Source: JAMXLO01 sp963726125
Lineage (GTDB): Bacteria; Pseudomonadota; Alphaproteobacteria; Acetobacterales; Acetobacteraceae
DNA: 64,000 nucleotides
NCBI GenBank assembly: GCA_963726125.1
Contig: CAVSBG010000007.1
Coordinates: forward strand, 124,001-188,000
Reading direction: 5' to 3'
Shown: positions 42,171 through 51,152 of the stretch, in pieces
How the letters are laid out: every line of letters starts with the position of its first letter
How positions within the stretch are numbered: the first letter of the stretch is position 1
Made by a program: the position numbers and the translations under genes
Notes under the pieces: generated by a model
Told to the model about the DNA's origin: nothing
What the model saw: only the letters and a program-made list of their open reading frames with translations
Databases searched by the model: none

Positions 42171-43139
42171 CTGAAAAGCCTTTCTTGCCGCCGCCGCAGC
42201 ACCGCCCAGGATGCCGCTCGGCAGGAACAGCACAATGCCGATCAGCATCAGGCCGATCCAGAAATACCAGTATTGCGGGTTCATCCCGGAGAGACGGTCG
42301 CGTGCGACCAGGTAGACGATCGCACCAATGACGCCACCATACAGCCGTCCAGTGCCGCCGATGACCAAAATGGTGACGAGCTCGGCTGATCGCTCGAAGC
42401 TCAGCGCACCGAGCGACACGAACTGCGTCGTCTGCGCCAGCAGCGCGCCCGCCCCGCCCGCAACTGTAGCGGCGATCGTATAGATCGTATGCAGCCGCGC
42501 ACGGCTATCGGCGCCGATGGCTGGCATGCGGCGTTCGTTCTCGCGGATCGCGCGCAGCGACAGGCCAAACGGCGAGTGCACAAGGCGGCGCGCAGCGAGC
42601 ACAACCAGGAACAGAGCCGCAAGCGCGTACGCATACGCGGTATAACCATAGAGATCGAAGTCGAACCGCCCGAACAGCGGCCATATCACGACACCTTGCA
42701 GGCCGTCATTGCCGCCGGTGAGCCAGCTCTCGCGGTTCGCCACCTCATAGAGCAGCAGGCCGATGCCGAGCGTGATCATGATCAGCGCAAGGTGGCGAAC
42801 CCGGACAACCAGGAACCCGGTGAGATAGCCGAACAGCCCCGCCACTGCCGCCGCAATGACAAGACCCGAGAACGGTTCGCCCCAGCCCGCCTTGGCGATC
42901 AGTCCCGCTGTGTAGGCACCCAGCCCGAAATACGCCGCGTGCCCGAGCGACACCAGGCCGGCATATCCCATGATCAGATCGAGCGAGACGGCGAAGATCG
43001 CCGTGATAGCGATCTGGCTGGCGAGCGTCAGATAGGTCGGCACCAGCACGAACGGCAGCAGCGTTGCGAGCCAGAACGCGAATTCGATCGGCTGCCAGCG
43101 CTGCTTCGCGGCGAGATGGCGATGCGGATCAATCGACAT
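42141..43139 (-). CDS. livM: Branched-chain amino acid ABC transporter permease LivM
   Basis: The roughly 332-residue membrane protein has SLDLIMGYAGLVSLGHAAYFG and ALRAIRENERRMPAIG-like SLRAIRENERR, the hallmarks of LivM. The C-terminal tail FQPQMNADERR is encoded by an intergenic repeat. ATG at 43139 or 43166 are both possible. No livH permease or binding-protein gene precedes it; a Uma2 gene does, so the importer looks incomplete here. Confidence 0.9.
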   Translation of the reverse strand: MSIDPHRHLAAKQRWQPIEFAFWLATLLPFVLVPTYLTLASQIAITAIFAVSLDLIMGYAGLVSLGHAAYFGLGAYTAGLIAKAGWGEPFSGLVIAAAVAGLFGYLTGFLVVRVRHLALIMITLGIGLLLYEVANRESWLTGGNDGLQGVVIWPLFGRFDFDLYGYTAYAYALAALFLVVLAARRLVHSPFGLSLRAIRENERRMPAIGADSRARLHTIYTIAATVAGGAGALLAQTTQFVSLGALSFERSAELVTILVIGGTGRLYGGVIGAIVYLVARDRLSGMNPQYWYFWIGLMLIGIVLFLPSGILGGAAAAARKAFQPQMNADERR

Positions 43140-43184
43140 GGCCCCTCGTCCGCCGTCACCATTCATGAGGGGAACCGTAGCCCC

Positions 43185-43775
43185 CTAGCCGAGCAGCACA
43201 GCAACCGGGACAGCGACGCCAGGCAGAAGCTCAGGCTCCAGTGTGCCCGCCCGACCAACATGCGAAACCGATGCATAGTTGTCGCCGGATGGCGCGCGGC
43301 AGACTTCCACCTCACCGGCCGCAAAATTCACGATCCAGAACTCTGGAATGCCATGCCGGGCGTAGAGGGATCGCTTCACGCCGCGGTCATACGACAAGCT
43401 CGAATCAGAGACCTCGATGATCAGCAGCACATCCTCCGGACGCGGCGTGGCCTTGCGATAATCATCCGACCTCGGCTTCAGCACCGCGAAATCGGGCTGC
43501 GGTTCACTGAGATCATCCAGCCGAACCGGATTCTGCACCGCCACGATGCCGCGCTCCCCCACAACCTGGACAAGCCGCCGGTTGAGCGCATTCACTGCGC
43601 CGGCATGCTCGCTGCCAATCGGCGACATGGCGATGAGCTCCCCCTCGATGAGCTCGACACGGTCGCGCTCCGTCAGGATGCCAACCTCACCCATCCGGTG
43701 GTAATCCGCAACGGTTAACGGCCGGCGAGCGACCCACGGGTTGCGCGTCAGCAGGCCGGTTGCGTGAGATGCCAT
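43185..43775 (-). CDS. Uma2-family (PD-(D/E)XK) putative endonuclease
   Basis: The 196-residue protein has RVELIEGELIAMSPIGSEHA, QPDFAVLKPR and VLLIIEVSDSSLSYDRGVK, matching the DUF820/Uma2 nuclease-like fold with its acidic D...E-x-S positions. The role of this widespread family is uncertain. It is divergent from the LysR gene with 140 bp between. Confidence 0.87.
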   Translation of the reverse strand: MASHATGLLTRNPWVARRPLTVADYHRMGEVGILTERDRVELIEGELIAMSPIGSEHAGAVNALNRRLVQVVGERGIVAVQNPVRLDDLSEPQPDFAVLKPRSDDYRKATPRPEDVLLIIEVSDSSLSYDRGVKRSLYARHGIPEFWIVNFAAGEVEVCRAPSGDNYASVSHVGRAGTLEPELLPGVAVPVAVLLG

Positions 43776-43915
43776 CGTCCAATCCCTAAGCTCGGAACAA
43801 GCTTGCCCTCATGATGCGGCGACGTACTGCGCCTGCATAGACGCCCCACCGTATCCCGAACAACCCCACGGCTGTTATGACACCGCGTCGCCCTGGATTT
43901 CAGACAGGATCTCTC

Positions 43916-44830
43916 ATGCCGCTGCGTCTTCCGCCACTCCCCTCGCTTCGCTTCTTCGAGGCGGCTGGACGGCACCTGAGTTTCAAGCTCGCCGCCGCGG
44001 AGTTGAACGTGACGCCGAGCGCGGTCAGCCACGGGATCGTCGGTCTGGAACAAGTGCTGGGTGTCGAGCTGTTCATCCGCCATCCGCGCAGGCTGTCACT
44101 GACGCAAGCCGGCGCCGAATATCTGCCCTATGTTTCCGAGGCACTCTCGCTGATCGCCATCGGCACCCAGCATCTGCCGAACAACCGCGCGAACCGCACT
44201 ATTGCCGTCAGCTGCGCACCGACGGTCGCTCTACGCTGGCTGCTGCCGCGGCTGGGTGACTTCAGCCAGCAGTGGCCGTCCATCAGCGTCAGCATCGACA
44301 CCTCCCAGCGGCAGGTCGGTTTTCCGGTCGATGGCTTCGACTTCGCCATACGCATGAGCCGCGCACCGGTCGCCGGCATGGCCTGGACCCGATTGTTCGG
44401 CGAGCAATTGGTGCCGGTGTGCAGTCCGGCCTATCGCGATGCGCTGCTCGATCCCGCGGGCAATATCGATCTTCGCCAGGCAACGCTGATCCACATCACC
44501 GCCGCGAGCGAGGATTGGCAGACCTGGCTGGACAAGCTGAGCATCGAGTCGATCGAAGTCACGCGCGGCTTCCGCTTCGATACGATCCAGCTGGCGTTCG
44601 ATGCCGCCATCATGGGACTCGGCGTCGCGTTGGGGAGGCGACCGCTGGTCGACCGGGATCTCGCGGCGGGAACACTGGTCGAACTGAGCGAGCAGGCCAT
44701 CGTCGCCGAAACAGCCTACTGGCTGGTGAGTTCGGAAACAGCCGACCGCAGACCCGACCTGCTGGATTTCAAGCAATGGCTGGTCCAAGAGGCGCAGAAT
44801 TTCGAACAGAGCCAGGCATCCACCAGTTAG
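43916..44830 (+). CDS. LysR-family regulator (GcvA-like)
   Basis: The 304-residue protein has an N-terminal winged helix (LPSLRFFEAAGRHLSFKLAAAELNVTPSAVS) and an effector domain, typical of the GcvA/AmpR branch. It probably controls the MFS gene downstream or the divergent region; an autoregulatory site would lie in 43776-43915. ATG at 43916 is chosen as the usual start MPLRLPPLPSLR. Confidence 0.92.
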   Translation: MPLRLPPLPSLRFFEAAGRHLSFKLAAAELNVTPSAVSHGIVGLEQVLGVELFIRHPRRLSLTQAGAEYLPYVSEALSLIAIGTQHLPNNRANRTIAVSCAPTVALRWLLPRLGDFSQQWPSISVSIDTSQRQVGFPVDGFDFAIRMSRAPVAGMAWTRLFGEQLVPVCSPAYRDALLDPAGNIDLRQATLIHITAASEDWQTWLDKLSIESIEVTRGFRFDTIQLAFDAAIMGLGVALGRRPLVDRDLAAGTLVELSEQAIVAETAYWLVSSETADRRPDLLDFKQWLVQEAQNFEQSQASTS

Positions 44831-44961
44831 AGTCCACCGCCATTCAGTTGGATCGCCGACGTCACGTGGGTGAAGATCCCTCACCCGTCGTCAAAATCTT
44901 CTCCTTTGTCGCGTCAGCCCCGTCTCGCCACTTTGTCGATACTGCAAAGAAGGCAACCTCG

Positions 44962-46185
44962 ATGGCTGATGTGCGCGCCCTTCGACCCGTCATGCCAATC
45001 CTGATCGGCGCGGCGGTCATGCTGAGCCTGAGCATGGGGATCCGCCAGTGCTTCGGCCTGTTTTTGCAGCCTCTGACCAGGAACCTCACGCTCACCGTCG
45101 CCGATTTCACGCTCGCGCTGTCCATGCAAAACCTCGCATGGGGTTTTCTCCAGCCGTTCGCCGGCGCGTTGGTCGTGCGCGTTGGCTATCGGTCCGTGCT
45201 GGTCGGCGGCAGCCTGATCTATCTTGCCGGACTGGCACTGCTGGCATCGGCACACGGCATGACGAGCATTCTGCTCAGCGCCGGCCTATTGATCGGCGTG
45301 GCACTCGCCGGAACGACCGCGTCGACCGCACAGGCCGTGGCTGCGCGTTCGGTGCCCGCCTCGATGCGCAGCATGGTGCTTGGCGTCATCACCGGCGTCG
45401 GGTCGCTTGGGGCATTGGTCGCCGCTCCGCTCGCCCAAACCACCACCACCGGGTTCGGGTGGCGAGCCGGAATGCTGGCCATGTTCGGCCTGGCACTTCT
45501 CATGTTGCCCGCCGCGTGGTTCGCGGGGCGCACCGACAGCATCGAGATTCCGCCGACATCCGGAAGGCAGTCCGATGACGTGTCGGCATCGCTGGCAATC
45601 CGCAGTGCATTGGGCAACCAGCCATTCATGGTGATGGCGTCTGCGTTCTTCGTATGCGGACTACAGCTGCTGTTCATCACCACGCATCTGCCGTCCTACC
45701 TCGCTTTGTGCGGCATGAATCCGACGCTTGGTGTCGAAGCCCTGAGCGTCATCGCCGTGGCCAATACATTCGGCAGTGTCTTCTTCGGCTGGGCTGGCGG
45801 CCATTGGCCGAAGCTCGTCCTGCTGGGGTCAATCTACGTGGCGCGGTCCGTGGTGATGGGCTGGTACTTCATCATGCCGCCGACACCCATCGGCACGTTG
45901 GTGTTCGCTGCGTTGATGGGCTTCCTGTGGCTCGGCGTGCTACCTCTGGTCGCCGGCGCAGTGGTCGAAATGTTCGGTCTGCGCTGGCAGGCAATGATCA
46001 GCGGCCTCGCCTTCATGAGCCACCAGCTTGGTAGTTTCCTTGGTGCGTTCGGCGGCGGCGTCCTGTTCGACAGCTTCGGCTCATACGATCTCCCCTGGCG
46101 CTTCGCCGTTGCCCTCGGCCTGACCGCCGGCGTGATGCAGATCTGCTTCGCGCTCGCGCGGCCACATCGCCTGGCGACAACATAA
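44962..46185 (+). CDS. MFS transporter (oxalate/formate or monocarboxylate type)
   Basis: The 407-residue protein has about twelve hydrophobic helices and begins MADVRALRPVMPILIGAAVM; SLSMGIRQCFGLFLQPLT and ATLDRRVGYRS-like VRVGYRSVLVGG fit the MCT/OFA branch. It would move small carboxylates or related compounds. It follows the LysR gene by 131 bp and precedes a GNAT gene by 14 bp. Confidence 0.86.
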   Translation: MADVRALRPVMPILIGAAVMLSLSMGIRQCFGLFLQPLTRNLTLTVADFTLALSMQNLAWGFLQPFAGALVVRVGYRSVLVGGSLIYLAGLALLASAHGMTSILLSAGLLIGVALAGTTASTAQAVAARSVPASMRSMVLGVITGVGSLGALVAAPLAQTTTTGFGWRAGMLAMFGLALLMLPAAWFAGRTDSIEIPPTSGRQSDDVSASLAIRSALGNQPFMVMASAFFVCGLQLLFITTHLPSYLALCGMNPTLGVEALSVIAVANTFGSVFFGWAGGHWPKLVLLGSIYVARSVVMGWYFIMPPTPIGTLVFAALMGFLWLGVLPLVAGAVVEMFGLRWQAMISGLAFMSHQLGSFLGAFGGGVLFDSFGSYDLPWRFAVALGLTAGVMQICFALARPHRLATT

Positions 46186-46199
46186 CGCACCGTGATCGC

Positions 46200-46733
46200 A
46201 TGCCGCTACATCAGGTTGCTACGCCAATGCTGATTCGACCGTTCCAGAACGCAGACTCCGCATCAGTCCGCGCGCTGTTCATCACCGTCAATCGCCTGCT
46301 GGCGCCGCCGCACATGCGCGATGCCTTCGAAGCCTACATCGCCCGCTCGCTGTCCGAGGAGATCGACCGCATCACGCCCTACTACGCCGAGCGGAACGGC
46401 GGCTTCTGGGTCGCGGTCCGGGACAATGAAGTGCTCGGCATGTTCGGTCTCGAAACCACCGGACCGGCCATCTTCGAGCTGCGCCGCATGTATGTCGCAC
46501 CGTCCGCGCGACGCACCGGCATCGCGCGCGCGATGTTGGAATTCGCCGAGAACGAATGTCGCCGCCGCAACGCACGAAAGCTCGAACTGAGCACGTCGGA
46601 ACTGCAACCAGCCGCGCTCGAACTGTACCGCCGCACCGGATATCGCCAACTGCGAGAAGTCGTCGCGGAGCAGGCCAGCAACAAGACCCTGGGCGGCGGC
46701 ATCCGTCGCTACCACTTCGAGAAGGACCTGTGA
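46200..46733 (+). CDS. GNAT-family N-acetyltransferase
   Basis: The 177-residue protein has FELRRMYVAPSARRTGIARAM, where R-x-x-G-I/A binds acetyl-CoA, then LELSTSELQPAALELYRRTGY. It would acetylate an amine on a small molecule or protein. The start may be the ATG at 46227 (MLIRPFQNAD) instead of 46200; neither has a clear ribosome binding site. The next gene starts 2 bp after its stop. Confidence 0.85.
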   Translation: MPLHQVATPMLIRPFQNADSASVRALFITVNRLLAPPHMRDAFEAYIARSLSEEIDRITPYYAERNGGFWVAVRDNEVLGMFGLETTGPAIFELRRMYVAPSARRTGIARAMLEFAENECRRRNARKLELSTSELQPAALELYRRTGYRQLREVVAEQASNKTLGGGIRRYHFEKDL

Positions 46734-46735
46734 CC

Positions 46736-47347
46736 ATGGCGAGCACATCGCCGGAAATCGAGATGTGGTTCGACTTCGGCAGCAACTACAGCTACCTGAG
46801 CGTCATGCGCATCGAGGATGCCGCACACCGCCTCGGCGTGGAGATCGCCTGGAAGCCGTTCCTGTTGGGTCCGATCTTCCAGGCATTGGGCATGCAGAAC
46901 TCGCCCTTCGTGCTGCAAAAAGAGAAGGGTGCCTATGTCCGGCGCGACATGCTGCGTCAGTGCCGAAAGTACGCGCTGCGCTGGAAGCAGCCCACCACGT
47001 TTCCGCGGCTTGGCGTCTTGCCGTCCCGGATCGCACTGCTCGGCGCCAACCAACCATGGATTGGCGACTTCTGCCGCCGCGTAATGGAACTCAATTTTGC
47101 ATTGGATCAGGACATCAATCGTCCGGACCAGTTATCGCCAATATTGGCGGAGCTCGGCTTGCCGGCAGCTGAACTCCTCGATCAGTCGCAGCAAGCAACG
47201 GCGAAGCTCCGCCTGCGCGAACAGACGGAGCAGGCGCGCACCAGGGGTATTTTCGGTGCGCCGACCTTCTTCATCGGGACGGAGATGTTCTGGGGTAACG
47301 ACCGTATGGATGACGCGCTGGTGTTCGCCGCGGACCGCAAAGCATGA
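46736..47347 (+). CDS. DsbA-fold protein (2-hydroxychromene-2-carboxylate isomerase type)
   Basis: The 203-residue protein opens EIEMWFDFGSNYSYLSVMRI, where a serine/asparagine replaces the CxxC of DsbA, as in kappa-class GST/HCCA isomerases. It ends RGIFGAPTFFIGTEMFWGNDRMD, the cis-proline loop. These use glutathione to isomerise aromatic ring-fission intermediates. It follows the GNAT stop by 2 bp, so they share a transcript. Confidence 0.88.
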   Translation: MASTSPEIEMWFDFGSNYSYLSVMRIEDAAHRLGVEIAWKPFLLGPIFQALGMQNSPFVLQKEKGAYVRRDMLRQCRKYALRWKQPTTFPRLGVLPSRIALLGANQPWIGDFCRRVMELNFALDQDINRPDQLSPILAELGLPAAELLDQSQQATAKLRLREQTEQARTRGIFGAPTFFIGTEMFWGNDRMDDALVFAADRKA

Positions 47348-47356
47348 ACGCCGTCG

Positions 47357-48934
47357 CTACATCCGTTTGATGTTCCAGAACAACGGACTGCCGTGCAGCA
47401 CGCCGGTCAGGTTCGCCTGGTATGCCGTCGGCTGGAAATACTGCCCGAGCGGAATGTAAGGCACCTCCTGGAACGCCTCCAGTTGCAGCTCTCGTGTCAG
47501 CCCCTGTTGCGCGGCGAGGTCCGGCGCCTGGAACCAGGCATCGCGCAGCGCCTCGATCTTCGGATCGGAGGGCCAGCCGGGCGACGCCGACTTGCCGTTG
47601 CCGCGCAGGAAGATGTGGCCCGCCGGATTGATCTGATCGAGCCCGCTCCAGCTTGTGTGGAAGATGCTCCAGCCGCCATGCTCCACCGATTCCATCTTGG
47701 CACGACGCTGCACCAGCGTGGCCCAGTCCATCGTCTGCGCATCGACGTTCATGCCGATGTGCCGGAGCATATCCGCGGTGATGTCGGCCAGCGCCTTGGC
47801 AGAGGCGATATCTGTCGGCGTCAGCACCACCACCTTCTCGCCCTTGTAGCCGGCAGCTTCCAGTTCTTGTTTCACCTTCGACAGGTCACGCTTTGACGTC
47901 AGCGCATCCATGCCGGCATTGGAGGCCAGCGGTGTGTTCGGCGTGAAGTAGCCACAGGGCGTGTGCCACAGCGACGTGTCATTACCGACCATGCCGATCA
48001 TGTAGTCGGATTGCTGCACCGCGCCGAGCAGCGCCCGACGGATCGCCGGATTGTCGAACGGCGGGTTGAGCTGATTGAAGCGCAGCGTGGCTACGAAACC
48101 GGTAGGGACGATGGTCACCACCTTCAGGCCGCCCTGGGGGCGAAGCACCGGCAAGAGGTCTGCCTCCGGCACCAGCCACCAGTCGATTTCCCCGGTCTGC
48201 AGCGCGCCCGCGATGGTGGCGGGGTCGGGGATGATATGCCACTCAATGCGCTCCATATGCGCGATCTTCGGCCCGGCCGTGCCCTCCGGCATCCCCTCGG
48301 GACGCGGCACGTAATGCGGGTTGCGTTCGTAGACCACCAGCGATCCAGGAACACGCTCGTCTGCTTTGTAGCGATACGGGCCGCTGCCGACCATCTCGGT
48401 GACCTGCTTGTACGGGTCGGTGGCGGCAAGACGCTCCGGCATGATCGGACACATGCTCGGCGGGGTCTTTCCCAGCGCGTCCGGCAGCAACGGGAACGGG
48501 GCCTTGAGCCTGAACAGGATGGTGGTGTCGTCGGGCGCACTGATCTCATCCGTCGCGGCCATCAGCGCCTGCCCGAACCCATCGCGCGCACCCCACCGCT
48601 TGATGCTGGCGGCGCAGTCGCGGGCGAGCACCTTGGTTCCGTCGTGGAACGTCAGGTCGGGGCGCAACGTGATGCGCCAGGTCTTCCCCCCGTCCTCCGT
48701 AGCAGCGCCTGCGGCCATCTGCGGCTGGGAGCGGTAGTTGCTGTCGAGTCCGAACAGCGTGTCGAACACCAGGAAACCGTGGTCGCGGGTCTGGTAGGTC
48801 GTGGTCCAGATCGGGTCGAGCACCGCCAGGTCCGCTTGTGGTACAAACTTCAGCACATTGGCGGCCGCGCCGCGAGCGATGGCAGGGGCCGCAAGCGCGG
48901 CAACGGTCGAAGCCAGGAAGGTACGTCGGTGCAT
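47357..48934 (-). CDS. Peptide/opine-type ABC substrate-binding protein (SBP family 5)
   Basis: The 525-residue protein begins MHRRTFLASTVAALAAPAIA, a Tat-type signal, and has LKFVPQADLAVLDPIWTTTY and AATEDGGKTWRITLRPDLTFHDG, the DppA/OppA pattern. No permease or ATPase is adjacent, so it is an orphan binding protein that may serve a transporter elsewhere. ATG at 48934 gives the RR signal. It is convergent with the DsbA-fold gene. Confidence 0.92.
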   Translation of the reverse strand: MHRRTFLASTVAALAAPAIARGAAANVLKFVPQADLAVLDPIWTTTYQTRDHGFLVFDTLFGLDSNYRSQPQMAAGAATEDGGKTWRITLRPDLTFHDGTKVLARDCAASIKRWGARDGFGQALMAATDEISAPDDTTILFRLKAPFPLLPDALGKTPPSMCPIMPERLAATDPYKQVTEMVGSGPYRYKADERVPGSLVVYERNPHYVPRPEGMPEGTAGPKIAHMERIEWHIIPDPATIAGALQTGEIDWWLVPEADLLPVLRPQGGLKVVTIVPTGFVATLRFNQLNPPFDNPAIRRALLGAVQQSDYMIGMVGNDTSLWHTPCGYFTPNTPLASNAGMDALTSKRDLSKVKQELEAAGYKGEKVVVLTPTDIASAKALADITADMLRHIGMNVDAQTMDWATLVQRRAKMESVEHGGWSIFHTSWSGLDQINPAGHIFLRGNGKSASPGWPSDPKIEALRDAWFQAPDLAAQQGLTRELQLEAFQEVPYIPLGQYFQPTAYQANLTGVLHGSPLFWNIKRM

Positions 48935-49190
48935 AGCGTCCTCAGGGTTACCCGTTTCAGGTGCCCAAACTCGCACGGGTGTTAACCATCATCCAAGCAC
49001 CGGTTCCTGCTCCCACCGCCCTGCTGCCGCGAAAGAGTCTCGCCCCCGGCGCGCCACGCCGATCGAAGCACCGCGCTTGACACGCGCGGCCGATCCGGAA
49101 CATTTTGCGTACATGGGGCTGACCGCGATCGCCCCGTGAGGCTTTGGCCAAAGCATCGCGTCCGTACTCCGCTACCAGGAGGGGACGTCC

Positions 49191-50009
49191 ATGCCTGCGC
49201 CGGACACAATCACCGTCGCCCAGCTCGCTCGTCTCGTCGGCACACCCGATGCACCGATCATCGTGGACGTGCGCATTGCCGACGATAACGCCGTCAACTC
49301 GCGCATGCTGCCGGCCAGTACATCGCGCGATCATCGCACAGTGTCGGCCTGGGCGACTGCCTACGCCCGCGAGCCCGTCGCGGTGGTGTCCCAGCGCGGC
49401 CAAAAAATCGCGCAGGGCACCGCGGCCTGGCTGCGCCATGTGGGCGCGCACGCCGAATACCTGGAGGGCGGGTTTGAAGCCTGGCGACAGGCCAACAATC
49501 TGCTGATCCAGCCCCGGCATGTGCCCGCGCGCGACAACGAAGGCCGCACCGTGTGGGTCACCCGGTCCCGTCCGAAGATCGATCGCATCGCCTGCCCTTG
49601 GCTGATCCGCCGGCTCATCGATCCCGCGGCGGTGTTCCTGTTCGTCGCGCCCGCCGAGGTCGCTAACGTCGCCGACCGCTTTGGTGCAACGCCATTCGAT
49701 ACCGAGGGCACCTTCTGGAGCCATCGCGGCGGCGACTGCACCTTCGACGCCATGCTGGACGAATTCGGCTTGCACACGCCGGCGCTCGACCGCCTCGCCA
49801 CCATTGTGCGTGGCGCTGATACCGATGCTCTCGATCTGGCACCGCAGGCGGCCGGGCTGCTGGCCGCGTCGCTCGGGCTGTCCCGCATGTATCGCGATGA
49901 CCTGGCAGAGCTCGACGCCGCCATGGGTCTCTACGATGCCTTCTATCGCTGGGCACGCGATGCAGTCGGGGAAACGCACAACTGGCCGATGCCGACCGCA
50001 CGCCGATGA
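49191..50009 (+). CDS. Rhodanese-like/ChrB-type chromate resistance protein fusion
   Basis: Residues 1-105 look like a rhodanese domain (IIVDVRIADDNAV ... AEYLEGGFEAWRQANN), but the active loop reads VVSQRGQKIAQGTA, with serine where the catalytic cysteine is expected. Residues 118-272 match the ChrB C-domain (WVTRSRPKIDRIACPWLIRR). ChrB can act in chromate sensing or reduction. No ChrA transporter is nearby. The next gene starts 58 bp on in the same direction. Confidence 0.82.
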   Translation: MPAPDTITVAQLARLVGTPDAPIIVDVRIADDNAVNSRMLPASTSRDHRTVSAWATAYAREPVAVVSQRGQKIAQGTAAWLRHVGAHAEYLEGGFEAWRQANNLLIQPRHVPARDNEGRTVWVTRSRPKIDRIACPWLIRRLIDPAAVFLFVAPAEVANVADRFGATPFDTEGTFWSHRGGDCTFDAMLDEFGLHTPALDRLATIVRGADTDALDLAPQAAGLLAASLGLSRMYRDDLAELDAAMGLYDAFYRWARDAVGETHNWPMPTARR

Positions 50010-50067
50010 AAAGCGGGGAACCCATCATTGCCATCAGCGCACCGGATTGGTGGAGGTTATCATCACT

Positions 50068-51150
50068 ATGAACTCTCGCACTGTAGCTATTCTCTGGCGC
50101 GGCGATCATGAGGCGAGGCGTGTGGCGACACCGCAGAACAATCGCTTCCATCGCGTGTTCGAGGAATTGTCCGCGAGCGGCATTCACGCGGAGCCCGCGG
50201 TCTACGCCGACGATATCGCCACCGAGGTTCGCAACCAGCTTTTGCAGGTTGATGGTGTGCTCGTGTGGGTCGATCCGATCCATCAAGGACAGAACCGGTC
50301 GGTGCTCGATGCCATGTTGCGTGACGTGGCATCGCGCGGCCCCTGGGTCAGCGCGCACCCCGACGTGATCCTCAAGATGGGCGTGAAAGAAGTGCTGCAT
50401 AGAACGAAGCATCTGGGATGGGGCACCGACACGCATCTCTATCGCGCGGTGGAGGCCTTACGCGACGGGTTCCCCTCGCGCCTGCAATCCACCGGCCCCC
50501 GCGTCCTCAAGCAGAACCGCGGCAACGGTGGTCAAGGCGTTTGGAAGGTCGAAGCCGTACCTGAACCGACCGGCAAACAAACGATCGTCCGCGTGCTGCA
50601 CGCGCTCCGCGGCAGCGTCCCCGAAGAGCTCACACTCGAAGCATTCCTGACACGCTGCGAGGCCTATCTCACGTCCGATGGCTGCATCATCGATCAGCCG
50701 TTCCAGCCTCGGCTGCCCGACGGCATGATCCGCTGCTACATGGGCGCCGACAAGGTCGTTGGCTTCGGGCACCAGTTCATCAAGGCGCTGATACCACCAC
50801 CGCCCGAGGGCCCAGACTCCCCCGCCGCGCAGCCCGGACCGCGCATCATGCACGGCGCCGACGCTGCACCGTTCCAAGCGCTCAGGGCGTTGATGGAAGG
50901 CGAATGGACGCAGCAGATGATGCAAGCACTGGGCATCGACGCAGCGTCTCTGCCGATCATCTGGGACGCCGACTTTCTCTACGGACCGCGCACCGCGTCG
51001 GGCGAGGACACCTATGTCCTCTGCGAGATCAACGTCAGTTCAGTCTTCGCCATCCCCGACCAGGCACCCGCGGCCATAGCGCGGCTCACGCTCGATCGCC
51101 TGCGACATTCCGCCAGACAGCGCGGATCCCACACAGCATCGCTTGACTGA
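50068..51150 (+). CDS. ATP-grasp-like protein of the Cj0069 type
   Basis: The 360-residue protein begins MNSRTVAILWRGDHEARRVA and has VLVWVDPIHQGQNRSVLDAM, VLKQNRGNGGQGVWKVE (a glycine-rich ATP-grasp loop) and YVLCEINVSSVFAIPD (acidic metal-binding end). I recall NCBI naming such proteins Cj0069 family, without known function. ATP-grasp enzymes join a carboxylate to an amine or thiol. GGAGG lies 11 bp before the ATG. Paired with the ChrB-like gene. Confidence 0.75.
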   Translation: MNSRTVAILWRGDHEARRVATPQNNRFHRVFEELSASGIHAEPAVYADDIATEVRNQLLQVDGVLVWVDPIHQGQNRSVLDAMLRDVASRGPWVSAHPDVILKMGVKEVLHRTKHLGWGTDTHLYRAVEALRDGFPSRLQSTGPRVLKQNRGNGGQGVWKVEAVPEPTGKQTIVRVLHALRGSVPEELTLEAFLTRCEAYLTSDGCIIDQPFQPRLPDGMIRCYMGADKVVGFGHQFIKALIPPPPEGPDSPAAQPGPRIMHGADAAPFQALRALMEGEWTQQMMQALGIDAASLPIIWDADFLYGPRTASGEDTYVLCEINVSSVFAIPDQAPAAIARLTLDRLRHSARQRGSHTASLD

Positions 51151-51152
51151 CG

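Noticed and set aside
44272..44961. Long upstream in-frame extension of the MFS gene at 44962
   Set aside because: It overlaps the LysR gene and is not membrane-like; the ATG at 44962 begins the first helix region.
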